Source: Lepisosteus oculatus (lineage: Eukaryota; Chordata; Actinopteri; Semionotiformes; Lepisosteidae). Taken from it: a stretch of 64,000 bases of DNA. Below are positions 15,833-55,388 of this stretch, piece after piece (position 1 is the first letter of the stretch; the number at the start of each line of letters is the position of its first letter). The notes beneath the pieces were generated by a model that saw only the letters and a list, made by a program, of their open reading frames with translations, ran no database searches and was not told the DNA's origin. A program made the translations under genes and the position numbers. Location of the stretch: assembly GCF_040954835.1 (NCBI RefSeq), contig NC_090706.1:30451148-30515147 (forward strand), read 5' to 3'.

Positions 15833-17440
15833 TAATAATGGGAAAGGATTTATGTATATTATTATAAAGGAAATAGAGTTTACAGGTTCTAATAATGGTA
15901 CACATGTGCCATAAAATAAAAGTTTTCTATTAAGAAAGATGTACAGTAATTACGCTTTGAAAATCTTATTTTTAATTCAAAAACCTGTCTGATGCCAATT
16001 GTTGCAGGAAAGGGAAGAATGGAGTTCCATAAAGTGTTACATTCAGACAATTAACTGAACAGCCTTTTACAAAAAAAGGAAACAGTTTGGAACAGCAGTT
16101 CCCTTAAGTCTTGGGTTTGTTCTAAAAACAGAAAGAACTGCATAGCTATGTAAAACAACTTATATAAAAAAGAAAAAAAGATACATGAAGTCAAATGATA
16201 AAGACAGCATATGACAGCAGCAACACAGACATATGGCATGCAGACAGCACCCTGCCATTTTAATTTTCGCACCAGGTGAACGATTTAGTTGTGCATGGCC
16301 TTTAAGTGATTGCTAATTGCCATGTCCAGAGTGTCAGACATTAGAGGAAAGCATGTGAACTATATTGTGCTCTCTCACTGACAAACAGCGACAGGGATAA
16401 AATATTATATATATATAAAATGTTTTGAACACTCAATCGAAAACAATTTTTTTTCAATTCACAATCAAGAATTCAAACCCATCTTATGACCAAGTGTGAA
16501 TCAATATTTTTTTACTGTTGCTTTAATACCTGAAAATAAGATGTAGTGTATTTATATTGAAAAAAGTTGAATAGACTTTGTGTTGCGGCAAAAATTTATT
16601 TCCCACGTGTTGTTTTAATACAATATTTGAGAAACGAATTGATTCTCAATCATTGCAGTTGTAGTCAAGTTAAATAGCAGTTAATGCCAATGCTCTAGAT
16701 CTGGTCAGAGCTTCCAGCCTCATTTTGAAAGAAAACAAAAAATGAGTGTCATCTAGGAATGTTTGCAGAGGAAGAATCCAATTATCAGCCCCAAATTCAA
16801 ACCAAAGGACCGGGGCCTGCTGAGTCAGGAGAATTAACATGAATGATCAGTATAGGCCAGTCCCGGAGACAAATGAAAGATACATTACTAATTTATCTTT
16901 AACAACAAGTGTTCAGCACACGTAAATCCACACACTGGTCCATTGGACTGCCTTGGACCACTCCAGTCACCTGCAGTGGGATCTCAGAGAGTCCAGAGTA
17001 AGGGACGGCTCTATTATAGCTCCTGCAACAGCTGTCCGGCCCTGTAATATTAACCCCAGTATCAGCACAGCTGTCACTCTTCAGAACGGACAGATTTAGT
17101 ACAGGGTAAGTTAGGTGGATGTCAGTTTCAATATTGTGCTGTTTTAGAGAAAATAAATTCTTAGGCCTATTTAGCATAAATACTGTAAAAAAATCATATT
17201 CCAGCTTGGTTAGAATAAGTAGTTTATTGCTTTAATTCTTTATTATTTAATTATTCAATTATTTTCATTCTTTATTATTTTCATTAACAGTATTTCTCAT
17301 CAGCAATTCACTATATGGATATATGGATCCACTATATGGGTCTTTTCAGATAAGATCTGCTGTTGTTTTAACTAGTTTTGATTTTTCTTTCAAATGAAAA
17401 GTGTCATTAGGCTAATGTTAATTTTTAGTTAAACCCAAAA

Positions 17441-18252
17441 TATACTGATGGAAACGCAACACCTCCTCCTCCACTCTCTGGCCCTCCCGTCTGCATGGAA
17501 CAGACTGAACAGTGACTCATCCGTGAAGAGGACCTGATGCCACTGCTGATAAGTCCATCGCAGCCTCTGTCTGGCCCAAGCCGGGTGTGACATCAAGGAG
17601 GTGTGAGCAGAAGGGCCTCTGACAGGCTGCCTTGCTCTTAGGCCAGCAGCATGGAGCCTCACTGTCCTGTCACTGATGCCGGCATTGTGTCTGCCGGCAG
17701 TTTCAGCAGCAGTAAGTGACAGGTGGCAGATCTGATCTCTCTTAGATGGACCAGTCTGATGTGTCGGTCCTGCTCTGGTCACTCGAGGGCGACCGGATCT
17801 TGGACTATCATCTGTCCTACCGGTCTGCTGAAACCTTCTCTGCAGTCGGGACGCAGTGAAGCGGCTTACTCCATAGTGGCCGGCAACGCTGTCACATGAC
17901 ATGCCTGCCTGCAGCATGCCAATAGCCCTCTCCCTTGCTTCTGGTGACATTCAAGGCATTATGGTATGCACCGAAAACTGACTAAGTGTGGCCTTTTTCT
18001 TGCAGTGACCTAAGCTTTGAATCATGGACTTAAAGATGACCTGATCAGGCATTGTTCCACCTGGATCTTGTTGGGTGAAAGTGCACCTAAAGAGCTTTCT
18101 TGTGATTGGCAAGTTGCAATGCCTCACTGCACAAGCTGTATTGCTGGTCAGAGGGCTTAAAACACATTGACAACTTTTTGTGAAAGTACATAAGCTATAA
18201 CTATAGTATTCTCATTCTAGAAAATGTTGCGTTTCTTTTTTCCATCAGTATA
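17441..18252 (-). mobile_element. Internally deleted Tc1/mariner-like DNA transposon
   Basis: Bounded by inverted terminal repeats. The left end is TACTGATGGAAACGCAAC (about 17443-17460). The right end is its reverse complement with a short insertion (about 18226-18250). Both ends are flanked by TA, the usual Tc1 target duplication. At 0.8 kb it is about half of an autonomous element. It encodes only the N-terminal part of a transposase on the minus strand, so it could move only if supplied with transposase in trans. Confidence 0.88.
17459..17950 (-). pseudogene. Tc1-like transposase, truncated N-terminal half
   Basis: Reads on the minus strand from ATG 17950-17948. It shows the paired helix-turn-helix DNA-binding region of Tc1 transposases: first helix unit around residues 1-45 with RFQQTGRTDD and the linker SGRPRVT, then a second unit. 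The first catalytic Asp of the DDE triad appears in LFTDESLF, about residue 142. Coding similarity stops just after AREWRRR, where the sequence runs straight into the terminal repeat. The second Asp, the Glu and roughly the last half of the usual 340-residue protein are missing. The open frame itself is not interrupted before that point. Clearly non-functional as a transposase. Confidence 0.85.
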
Positions 18253-18427
18253 CATACCGCATGCTAAAGGAGGCGTTGATCAATAGCATTACACAGTATT
18301 GGCAATTAGCTGTTTGTTAGTCAATAGCATTACCATGGGTAATTAATGGTTTATTATGTGTGCATCCATCTTGAGTGACGTCTGTTGGCATCAAACAAAT
18401 GTGAAATCAGAAAATAATAGCATTAAG

Positions 18428-18808
18428 GTGTGAGTCTGGTCAGTACCTGGATGGGTGACCTCCTGGGAAAGCTAAGGTTGCTGCTGGAAGTGGTGTTATT
18501 GGATCCTGTAGGGGGCGCTCACCCTGCAGTCTGTGTGGGACCTAATGCCCCAGTATTGTGACGGGGACACTATACTGTAAACAGGCGCCGTCCTTTGAAT
18601 GAGACGTAAAACCGAGGTCCTGACTCTCTGTGGTCATTAAAAATCCCAGGGTGTTTCTCGAAAAGGGTAGGGGTGTTACCCTGGTGTCCTGGCCAAATTT
18701 CCCATTGGACCACTCCAGTCACCTGCAGTGGGATCCCCATTACCTGTAAAGTACTTTGAGTGGAGTGTCCAGAAAAGCGCTATATAAGTGTAAGCGATTA
18801 TTATTAAG
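18428..18808 (+). repeat. 5S-rRNA-derived SINE, 5' truncated
   Basis: Begins inside the 5S-like head: GGTCAGTACCTGGATGGG and GACCTCCTGGGAA match the box C region of 5S rRNA. The body includes GGGGGCGCTCACCCTGC and ACAGGCGCCGTCC. The tail is CGCTATATAAGTGTAAGC followed by ATTATTATT. Between CCCATTGG (18701-18708) and CCCCATTACC (about 18734-18743) the normal middle of the element is missing and is replaced by a foreign 27-nt filler (see findings). This fits the SINE3 class (5S-derived SINEs known in zebrafish). Confidence 0.85.
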
Positions 18809-19069
18809 TGGAAGGTTAAAGTACTGCTATCCCCGAACTCTGGCTGTCTTAGTAATAATTATATCTATTTACAGTACGTAAGTGATGTGCTGTAGTTATC
18901 TTATGACCCGCAAACAATTTCCGCGCTCTCACTCCAGCCTTAGACAGATCTTTTTCTGATCACGCCGGGATAAATATGTTTCACACTGGGGGATGGACCA
19001 AGGAGAAAGGAGAAATGTCTTCCATATGGGAAGGTTTCCTTTTCTGGCTGCTTTTGTTTTGCAGATTAA

Positions 19070-46820
<27,751 letters not shown>

Positions 46821-49800
46821 AAATGGCCCACTGCCCAGGAAGCCTTTAATATAGCAAACCATTCACTTGGTCTTCGGCAAATTGGTATTAAAGATTAACG
46901 TACCCCATAAATGCTGTTAAAGCCTTTTTGCCTTGAATGCTGTGGTGAAAACTGTCAACCGATCTTCGCATGCTCTCATTTTGGTAGTTTTAACTGATGC
47001 AAGGGAGTCGCTGGCTGTGGACCTTCAGCCCCTGCACGCAATTTTCACAGGGTGGTCAACCATACTGGAGGAAAGCTGAGTGTGAGCTGGTAAATATGAC
47101 ACCAATAATCTAAGCCCTTGATGCGTTTAGCTGTATGGTGATAAAAGTATTATGATTTTAACCTCACGTTCAAGTACGTAATCTTCACAGGCAAAGTTCC
47201 AGGAGAAAAGGTTTTGGTTTCAGGTTCCTTTGAGACACTGGATGTCATTCAGTCTTCAGTTGCTTTAGTCTTGTCTCCAAACTGAACAGACCTTGGGAAA
47301 TAATGATGCAGCTTTGGGGTTACTTAACTAGCTTTACAAATCTGTGGTATATATCTCTTTCAGATAGTGAAATGATGACTTCATTTAAAAACTGGGTTTG
47401 TCAAAATCAGCCTACAGAGAATTTGTGTTCCTTGCAGGTAGAATAGTAGAATGCACATAAATGCGGAGACTTTAAAGGACAGAGACAAATCTATGTAACT
47501 TGAGAAGCCCGAGTATCAGTTTGGCCTTTGTAGTAATACTGATGATATTACTAATAATATGGTGACAAGGCTTTTAAAGGAAATCTGTGTGCTTGGGGGA
47601 TAAAATGAGCGCAATTAGACAGAATAAAGTGTGTTATGTTAATAAAGCATAATATGGCCTACAGTTTGCATTCCAAAAAGGCCAAGTGATGACTACGTAA
47701 ATCTTCCTGCCCCTTCACAGTGACTTTCTTTTTACTTTTCTTTTGCTTTTTAAAGAGTGAGACGTTTATTTTGACCAATTCATGTATGTTCTCTGATGTT
47801 TAAAGAATTCCTTAATGTAAATAGTTCTCAGAATGACACATTTTAGGATCACTTAATGGTGTGCATGCCTCCTTTAATATGAATTTGTAACATGTGTAGG
47901 AAACTAACAGCCCCACCTTTGAAGTCTGTACATTCTCTTTTTTTATTTTTTAGACGTGCTAATTGTTCATTCATGAGTAACAGAGTTTTACAGTGACAGG
48001 CCACCATAAAATAGTTTCACTACCTTGGAAGTTGTATATTCGTACATTCCTGGTTATGTCATGCTGAACCTCACCTCATTATGCATGTTTGCTTAATCTC
48101 TTTACTCTGGCAAAAACTTCTGCTTTACCAACCACAACACACCCCTTTTTGTATGGGAGCCACTGGCTATGAAAGTCCTGCAGACTTGCCTTCTTACCAC
48201 TGTGAAGAGTTGAAGGCAGCACTCCTCTGGAAAAACTAATTTGACGTGTAAGATTTTACTTGTAAATATTCTTGCTTTTGTCTTACCCATTCAATTAGGC
48301 TCATTCTGGTTGGAGTCAAGAGATAAGAAAAATGGACAGCACCCACACAGCTTTTCAGAGCTTTTATTTTTTCTTTTTTCTTGAAAGCAAAAGGAAGAGC
48401 ATTCCCTTGAAATAGCAGCCTTTCGTGTTCCCATTTTTGTGTTCGCAAAATACCATTTTGAGTTCCTGGGTGGTATAAAATTCAGCCAAAGATTTATGAG
48501 TCAACTAAGAAGGAATTAAAATGTTCCCGAGTGTAGGGTGTGTGTGGCAATGAGGGACAGTGACAACAGATTGCAGAATCCTGTGTGTTTCTTGATGTTT
48601 TATTAAAATGAAAGAACATACCAGTGTGAAACTATATTATGTCAGGGCCCTGCCTTTATCTCTTTATGCTCATGCAGTTTAGTCTCCAAACTTTCTCTGT
48701 GTTAACACATCTGTTTAACAGATATAGAAGAGGGAGTCTAATTGGGAGATAAAATAGGTCAAAATGTGTTGTTTTCTTCATATATTAATGCACTTCCTTG
48801 ATCTCCATCTCTGCAGTGACTTTCACAGAAATATTCTGTACTTGTGAAACATGGTTATTTAATCTCATTTGTAACACAACAACTATGTTAAAGAACAAGT
48901 TAAATGTCAAAAGGTCAAGGAAGTCAAACTATAACTCTCTCACATTGAGTTTGAATGAAAACTTTCCTAACAAGGGGAATGTCATCAACAAAACTGGTGA
49001 AATGGTCAAATTACTTCTGAATTTACTCTTCTGACTCGCACCTCTAATGAATTTACAGTAGTTGTCATTTAGAAATCACTTTCCAAGCCATGGTAGGATA
49101 CAATCAAGTTTTAAAAAAGTGCTTTGAGATGTCTTTAAGGAAGGATTTAATGTATTAAATGTTTAAGATATATTTTTTTCCAGAAATAAACAAGGAAAAA
49201 AAAAGTTGTTCCTCTTAGAACAGTGTACTGTAGATCCATTGTGTAGTTTGCAGTGACCAGAAAGTAGCTCCTGCGTCATGCTTCGAGTTTGCCTCAGATC
49301 TTGAGGAACAGAGTCTCATGTCATTTATCAAGACAGATACTTGGCTTTCCTGATCGGTAGTATAAGCACAGTGGAAACATTATGTAGCCATTAGCATTCC
49401 ATTTCCTGCACTGGACTTCTTTTAATTTTGTTTTGTACTATTTTAACACTCAGGGCCTGATTTTCAAAGCAAAGTAAGTTATTCCAAGGAATTTGTCATG
49501 TTTTGTTTTTTTCTTTATAGACTGCCAAGTTTTTTGACTATAGGCTAGCATTTTAAAGCAACATTCCCACAATTCACTGTTACTGTGATGAAGTCTTCTT
49601 GTGATGTAACTGACCTCATCTTGGGTATTTGATAATTGTAATAAATAAAACATAACCTGCACTGAAACTGGTGGCGTACATGAACAGTAGTTTAGGAAAA
49701 CTACTCGGTCACAATTTCCTATGAAAATCAGACCTTTACATTTTGTGTTAGGTCCTATTGACATTTCTTAAAAGTGTTTAATATAGGGATGAATATCTCT

Positions 49801-50677
49801 TTCTACATTACTTTTGTGTATTTCACTAGTAATTTGACAGTCTCTAGTACTGTAAACCTTGTCATTTGTAGGTGTTCATATCTTCAGTTCTGATGAACAA
49901 ATGACTTTTTTACCAATCGAATTAGAACATTGTATGTTTCTGCTGCCTTTTTAGCGGTTGTTTCATTGCAAACGTATGCAAACTGCAAATGTGTCTGTAG
50001 ATTTTCAGATCTGTAAGAATTTCATCACAAAGTTAGAATCAATTTTGTAAAAAGAGCCAAGAAAATAAATGTCTTGTTAACAAAAGGTGTTAAAATGAAA
50101 TCCTAATTAAAACTGTTAAAAGAGAGAACTCTCAGATTTACAAATAACATGGAATAGTGTTTGTGAAAACTTAAGAACGGTCAGATTGATACACATTCAT
50201 TTTGTGACCGTCTGAAGGGCACATTTACAGCTTTGTTTGGAGAAACACTTTTCTGAAAAGGGGGACAAGACAGTATTAATGATTTACTTTTTACTTTAGC
50301 AGTGTTACTTGAATATATATATTTTTTCATTTGTTTTAAGCAGATGCATTTTGATTATCAGTTAAACACACTTGTGGAAAAAATGCACGGCTGTGTCTGT
50401 TGTAAAACGTTTTCTGTTGAATGCTTTCTTTTCTTGTTTAGTTTTGTATTTAAAAAAGACCATTGGTTTTACAACGACTTTAAGAAGTAGCTGTTTTCTT
50501 GAACTGTATTTATTAATACATGGATCCATTGTGTCGTTCCATAAAGGGTGGACGTTATTTAAAAACATGACATTTTAAAAAATTTAGCATGGCAGGCAAT
50601 TGAACATGTCTCTATTTGTGACATAAGGTTATGTTCATGATGTTGTACGAGTGATTATGTTCTAGAAAAAAAATAAA
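46821..50677 (+). other. cyfip2: CYFIP2 3' UTR with several poly(A) signals
   Basis: AT-rich, no coding sequence and no recognised transposon. Candidate poly(A) signals are ATTAAA 46887-46892, a close AATAAA pair 47623-47628 and 47641-47646, then AATAAA at 49185-49190, 50064-50069 and 50672-50677. Pumilio-type TGTAAATA words occur at 47815-47822 and 48262-48269. Which end is used cannot be told from sequence; a long UTR is usual for a brain-expressed gene. Confidence 0.5.
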
Positions 50678-51057
50678 CAACAAAATCCTTTCAAGGATAA
50701 ATTGAAAATATGTTGTATTTTCATTAAATAAAATCTAACTTAAATATGTGTAGAAAATATGTGTCATTAATATGTTGGAAGGAAAAAAAAACACTTGCTG
50801 AGAGGAGAGTGTGGCAACATGCCATTATTACCCACAGGCGTCTTTGTATATTACACAAGGGATATAAAAGTTTGATAAAAATCAGATTAAATGCCCAACC
50901 ATAATCCAATAATTTGAAATGACTTTGTGTATTCTGTGTGAATTTATCATGTTTGTTTTTTTGCTAGCAATGTCTAATGATAGCAAAATAAAAAAGAAAA
51001 TGCTGAGGCATGGTGATGGGAAACTAAGATATTATTGCAAACCATTCTGTCAACAAG

Positions 51058-51560
51058 CGTAGATCAGGACCCTATGCAGACAGTAGAATCCGGAAGGGAG
51101 TGAAACAGACACGGGGAGGAGACGACTAGGAACTGGGCTCGCAGACAAAGGGGGGCGTGACGATTGTGCACTGGTGGTCGGGGGCGTGGTCCAGGCATAC
51201 AAGTCCAAAGGAGTTCGAAGGGTAAATCCAGGGTGAAGTCCAAGGGTCCACAGCCGGGTGATTCATCCAGGACAGACAAGACAAGGTTTAAAAACGGGAG
51301 CGAGATTCGGTGCAGGGACGGGGAATAAAAGTGGGTTAACGGGGCCGGGCACTCCCAGCCCTGGACCCAGAGGGTCAGGACGTCGTGGTGAAGCCAATGC
51401 CTCAGGTCTCTCCTGGACCCGCTGGTAGGCGGGCTTCCGGGTGTCCATCTTCCAAAGCTGAGCCCCGAGTGGTAGGAGTATCTGTCTTAAATAGGGAGGG
51501 GCTGAATAGGAGGCAGTTGCACAAAATCAACTAAAACGGGAAAGAGCCGGAGCTCCCTTA
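51058..51560 (-). repeat. GC-rich block, probable mobile-element remnant (unclassified)
   Basis: The block is sharply more GC-rich than the AT-rich sequence on both sides and has abrupt edges. On the minus strand it is C/T-rich with CTTGTCTTGTCTGTCCTGG, CACGCCCCC and ACCCTTGGACTTC, like the non-coding ends of fish LTR elements. The open frames here are proline- and arginine-rich composition artefacts. No gag, pol or terminal repeat can be shown. Confidence 0.4.
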
Positions 51561-51664
51561 AGAGGGGGGATTTACGATCGGGACACATTCATCTCAGAAG
51601 CATGCTCATCTTAGGGAGTTTTCTTTTGGACAGAAAATATCGTAAACAAAGCAATACTGTATGT

Positions 51665-51990
51665 AAACAGGGCACCATGGTGGCACGTATGTTAGCATTG
51701 CTGCCTCACAGTTCTGTGGTTCATTTCTGGACCAGGGGTGCTATCTGCATGGAGTTTGTAAGTTCTCCTCCGTGTGTGTGGGAGTTTCCTCTGGATGTTC
51801 CAGTTTCTTCCCACAGTCCAAAGGCATTCTGGTAGGTTAATTTCTGGGAAAACTGGCCTGGTGTGAGTGTGTGTATGTGTCAGTGTCTTGGTGTGCTCTG
51901 TGATGGACTGGCGTCCCGCCCAGCGTGTATCCTGCCTTGTGCCCACTAGCTGTTGGGTTGGGCTCCCCCACCACCCTGAACTGGATCCAG
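51665..51990 (+). repeat. tRNA-derived SINE (HE1-like), nearly full length
   Basis: The tRNA-like head shows GGCACCATGGTGGCACG, TTAGCATTGCTGCCTCAC and a B-box TGGTTCATTTC. The body has GCATGGAGTTTGTAAGTTC, CCACAGTCCAAAGGCATTC, GATGGACTGGCGTCCC and CCACCCTGAACTGGATCC. This is the standard order of the widespread fish tRNA-SINE. A GTGTGAGTGTGTGTATGTG stretch inside is part of the element. Confidence 0.85.
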
Positions 51991-54304
51991 TGCACTTCAG
52001 TGGTGAAAGAAGAGGGTTCCCTCCTATATTTGAAGTTGTTTGAGATCCTTTGAAGTGGAAAGAATACAGATGTTATCATTAATAACTTAAGGGAAATAAA
52101 CTGATGGAGAATGAGTTCCAGGCAGTATGGAATCTGTAAGGCTTATTGCTACACAGCACAAGAAATTAAATTTCTTTTTACAGATTGTCAGCTTTTTGCT
52201 CTTTTCTGAGCGGTTTCGTAAAATGTCTTGAATCCACTATCATTTCTATATGATTCATTTTTAGATATTGAAAACAGCATAAGCATATGGAAAACTAGGG
52301 GCATATGTAAAAGTACAAACTTTGGTATTTTTCTTCTAAAGTCTGAAGCTTATAGTTCTCCGCCATTGAATTGCCAATTGGAACCAAATAGTCTTATTAA
52401 CATAAATAAACTGTGCATGGGTTCGTTATTCTGCTGTCTGGTCTTCAGGGCTGTGTTGCTGTTCCCAGCAGTATTTCAGGTTTTGCAGCATTCTTGGGAG
52501 AACCAATGCTTTTTATAGTTTTTTTTCCAGGAAACTTAGAAATCCCACGGGAACAGTAAACATCAACAGGATCCTAAAACAATTATGCTTTCACAAAAAA
52601 AATATTAATACTCCCCTAAGTAATACATGTTAGTAAAAAGGCCTGTCATGTCACAGATAAAAATATTTTTGCCTTTATTTTCTGCAGCCTCACCTCACTT
52701 TTTGTGTGTGTGTGTGGCTTACAGTCCCCAACGCTTCAAGGTCGTTTCTCAATGACGAGCTTATCTTTCTGGAAAGCTCTACAAGGGAACGTTGATGGAA
52801 CTACATCAACCACTGTTTTCATCATTAAGTTTATACAGAGATTCCTTATTTATGTTTTCAGCTTTTTTTTCAGGATAAAATTAGCAGACTGGTTTTCTAA
52901 ATACCAGTTTTCTTTTTCACCTTTTCAGTATCGTTGTGTTTTTTTTTTTGTTGTGTAAATGGTTGCAGCATTTCACAAGTTCGTGAAATAGTGATGCATG
53001 GTGCTTTCAGAGAGGATAATTTTCTTTACCAGCTCATTGAATACCTTCGTGGTGCTTCACACCTCCAAAGAACAGGCACTGAAAGAAATCACCTATAACA
53101 TGACACATTCTTTCCCCGATTTAATGAAAATGCGGTCTGCAGAGGCGTGGTCTATATTACTATGCTCAAGTGTACTAATGACAATACCACCAAAAACAGG
53201 TTTTGTCAGAAGCAGTAACAGTTCTTTCGAATGGGAGTGTCGCAGTTTACAACAGTTTAAGTCTGCAAATTGTGAAGCGCAGAAAGGTAAATCTTTGCCG
53301 AAAATTACAAAAAAATCAATGATAATAAATATCAGCCCAAATGATGAAACGTAAAATGCAATCAAAACGCATTTAGACCCAGTAAGCCAGTTGATCCTGC
53401 AGTCATGTTTTGAAAACCTAAAGGCTGTTAAAAGATGCTTTACTGCCGTAACAATCATCGCAGAAATATCTCACGTGTTTACGTGGAGAAGTGGCACTTG
53501 ATCTGATGAAAATGTAAATTAAATCGCTAAAACGATTTCTTAAGTGTAGAATTAGGCTGTGGTCACGGTGGATTGCTAACCCGTTACTACTTCCACCAGG
53601 TCTATCTTTAGGAGTTACATTTTACCCCTTCAGCCCCGTGTTTTGACTGCTACTGAAACATGCATTGCCATGTGTTTTTAATAGTTATGAGAAAGTTGCA
53701 CATAAAATGACATAATAAACGTATCGATTCGCGTATTCATTATTTTAAATTAATTTACCACAAAATGTTATTGCTTTCACGCTGCATACGAGTTATCCAG
53801 TCTAAAAAATATCAAATGTAAAAAAACGACTTGGTGGTTCAACAGGGTATTGGTAGTTTATATTTTATTATTAATAGTGACGCAATACGGCAGGTAGGGA
53901 GTGCCAATTGACAAGCTTGGCAGTGACAACGCCCGAGAAGACACGTGAAAAAATAGTATCGTTACCTGTAATTTACATTTCGAGTTCTTTAGATAAATGG
54001 GCAGAGATGTTCTGGGCGAGGAACTGTTCTCCTTTTCAGTTGGAACTGAAAAGCATGCGTTGTACGGTTTATATGGATTTGTCTACAGTTCTCATTTGTT
54101 TTGTTCTATACACCGCAAGTAACAAGTATGAGTGTCTTTTAAAAGAGTTTTTCTTTTGCATGACTGTAATATTCTTCCTCAATACCAAATCTTCATGATT
54201 CACAATCATCCTTTATATAAATTGGAATTCGGAATATCGGAATTGTCGATATCGAATTGTTCTTTTTTTCTTTTTATAATTTATAACATAACATACAATC
54301 TTTC
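51991..54304. other. Intergenic region upstream of NIPAL4
   Basis: No supported gene. Between 52998 and 53458 both strands are open for about 120 codons over nearly the same stretch, but neither product has a recognised domain, and no splice-site-bounded exon set was found. The rest is AT-rich with poly-T runs. Confidence 0.45.
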
Positions 54305-54639
54305 TATAAAGGATGAGCACTTTTAGGAACTGTGGTCTAACCTGTGAGATCGCCTTGTGGCTGTTCAGAGGAGGGCGGTGCTAATCTCAGGTAGAGTTCA
54401 GCAGGTCGGGTTGTTTTTCCTCTCAACACAGTTACACGGCAGCCGGACTCACGGGAGGAGACGGTCTATGGATGAAAACATACGGACCTGAGAAATAAGA
54501 TTGGATTTCAATTCTCTGAATATTTTCCCCACCGTCGTCGCTGAATTATCATTGTGTTTGGATTTTTTTTTTTGGGGGGGGAACTGTTTTCACGTTTTTC
54601 GAAAAAAGAAAAAAAAACGGAACTAAATAAGAAAAAAAG
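54305..54639 (+). promoter_or_regulatory. nipal4: Candidate NIPAL4 promoter and 5' UTR
   Basis: TATAAA at 54305-54310 sits upstream of a GC-richer segment (about 54340-54480) that would be the start of the 5' UTR. The UTR then contains a T9-G8 junction (about 54566-54582) and a purine-rich A/G run that leads directly to the ATG at 54640. The placement of the transcription start about 30 nt after the TATA box is inferred. Confidence 0.35.
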
Positions 54640-55352
54640 ATGCAGGACGTTCAATTATGGAACAGTTCGTGTAAGAACGGTAGGTTGCTGCCCAAACCCG
54701 TTTCATTTCCTTTAAAGATAGATTACAGTGAAGTAGCTTTTATCTTTTCCGTGCGATTTGTTTGACTGATATCGAGATGACGTAATATGCCCTTTATTTA
54801 TGGTGGTTTTTGCATGATTGAGTATGCAGTCAATAAATAACGAGAAGAGGGTTTTGCTGTAATTTGTAAACGTGCAAGGTGAAGTTCCTGACCCACCCAA
54901 TAAAGCTCTGTTGAACGTGGAGCTACTCAAGGACAAGTGTTAATATGGATATTCAATGTGATAAAAAGCATCCGATTTATCAAGATGTGAAGAAACTGGT
55001 CATAATGATAGATTAAAAGGCACTTTTATGGTTACACACGTAAAGTTTAATTTTTGTACCACAGAGAAAAAAACACTAGAAAATGATATTAAGCTAACAA
55101 GTCTCCTTATTGAGATACACAACCTTTACGGTCCGGAAGATGGTGAGGTGTGTAATGATCCCCGAGTATTTTAGGGGCGACATGAAGTTTGTAAACTCAC
55201 AGGTTTTGAAAATTCTATCTCCGATGTAATGAAAAGTCAGTGTATTAATTGATGTGCTTACTAGTTGAAGATGTTTAATCTGAAAAACAACACACGTGTG
55301 ACTAGTATTATGGCTAAGGTGTTCAAGGGATATGCATTATTCCCCGGCGATG

Positions 55353-55388
<36 letters not shown>

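Larger units (their letters stand above)
9151..19064 (+). other. cyfip2: CYFIP2 intron 1 (inferred), rich in transposon remnants
   Basis: About 9.9 kb between the inferred first exon and the first coding exon. It contains a tRNA-SINE-like piece near 12.73 kb, a possible alternative first exon near 13.8-14.02 kb, a short signal-peptide-like frame at 14,523, a reversed 5S-SINE tail with an (ATA)n tract at 15.72 kb, a Tc1-like element at 17.44-18.25 kb and a 5S-derived SINE at 18.43-18.81 kb. I see no conserved coding exon in it. Confidence 0.5.

Noticed and set aside
16899..17177. Minus-strand 92-codon frame with many cysteines
   Set aside because: No recognised domain, no splice context; overlaps the 31-bp duplicate and is probably repeat-derived.
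18428..18808. A functional 5S rRNA gene
   Set aside because: Only the 3' half of the 5S sequence is present, followed by SINE body and tail.
51064..51448. Proline- and arginine-rich frames in the GC-rich block
   Set aside because: Artefact of GC-rich composition; no start context or domain.
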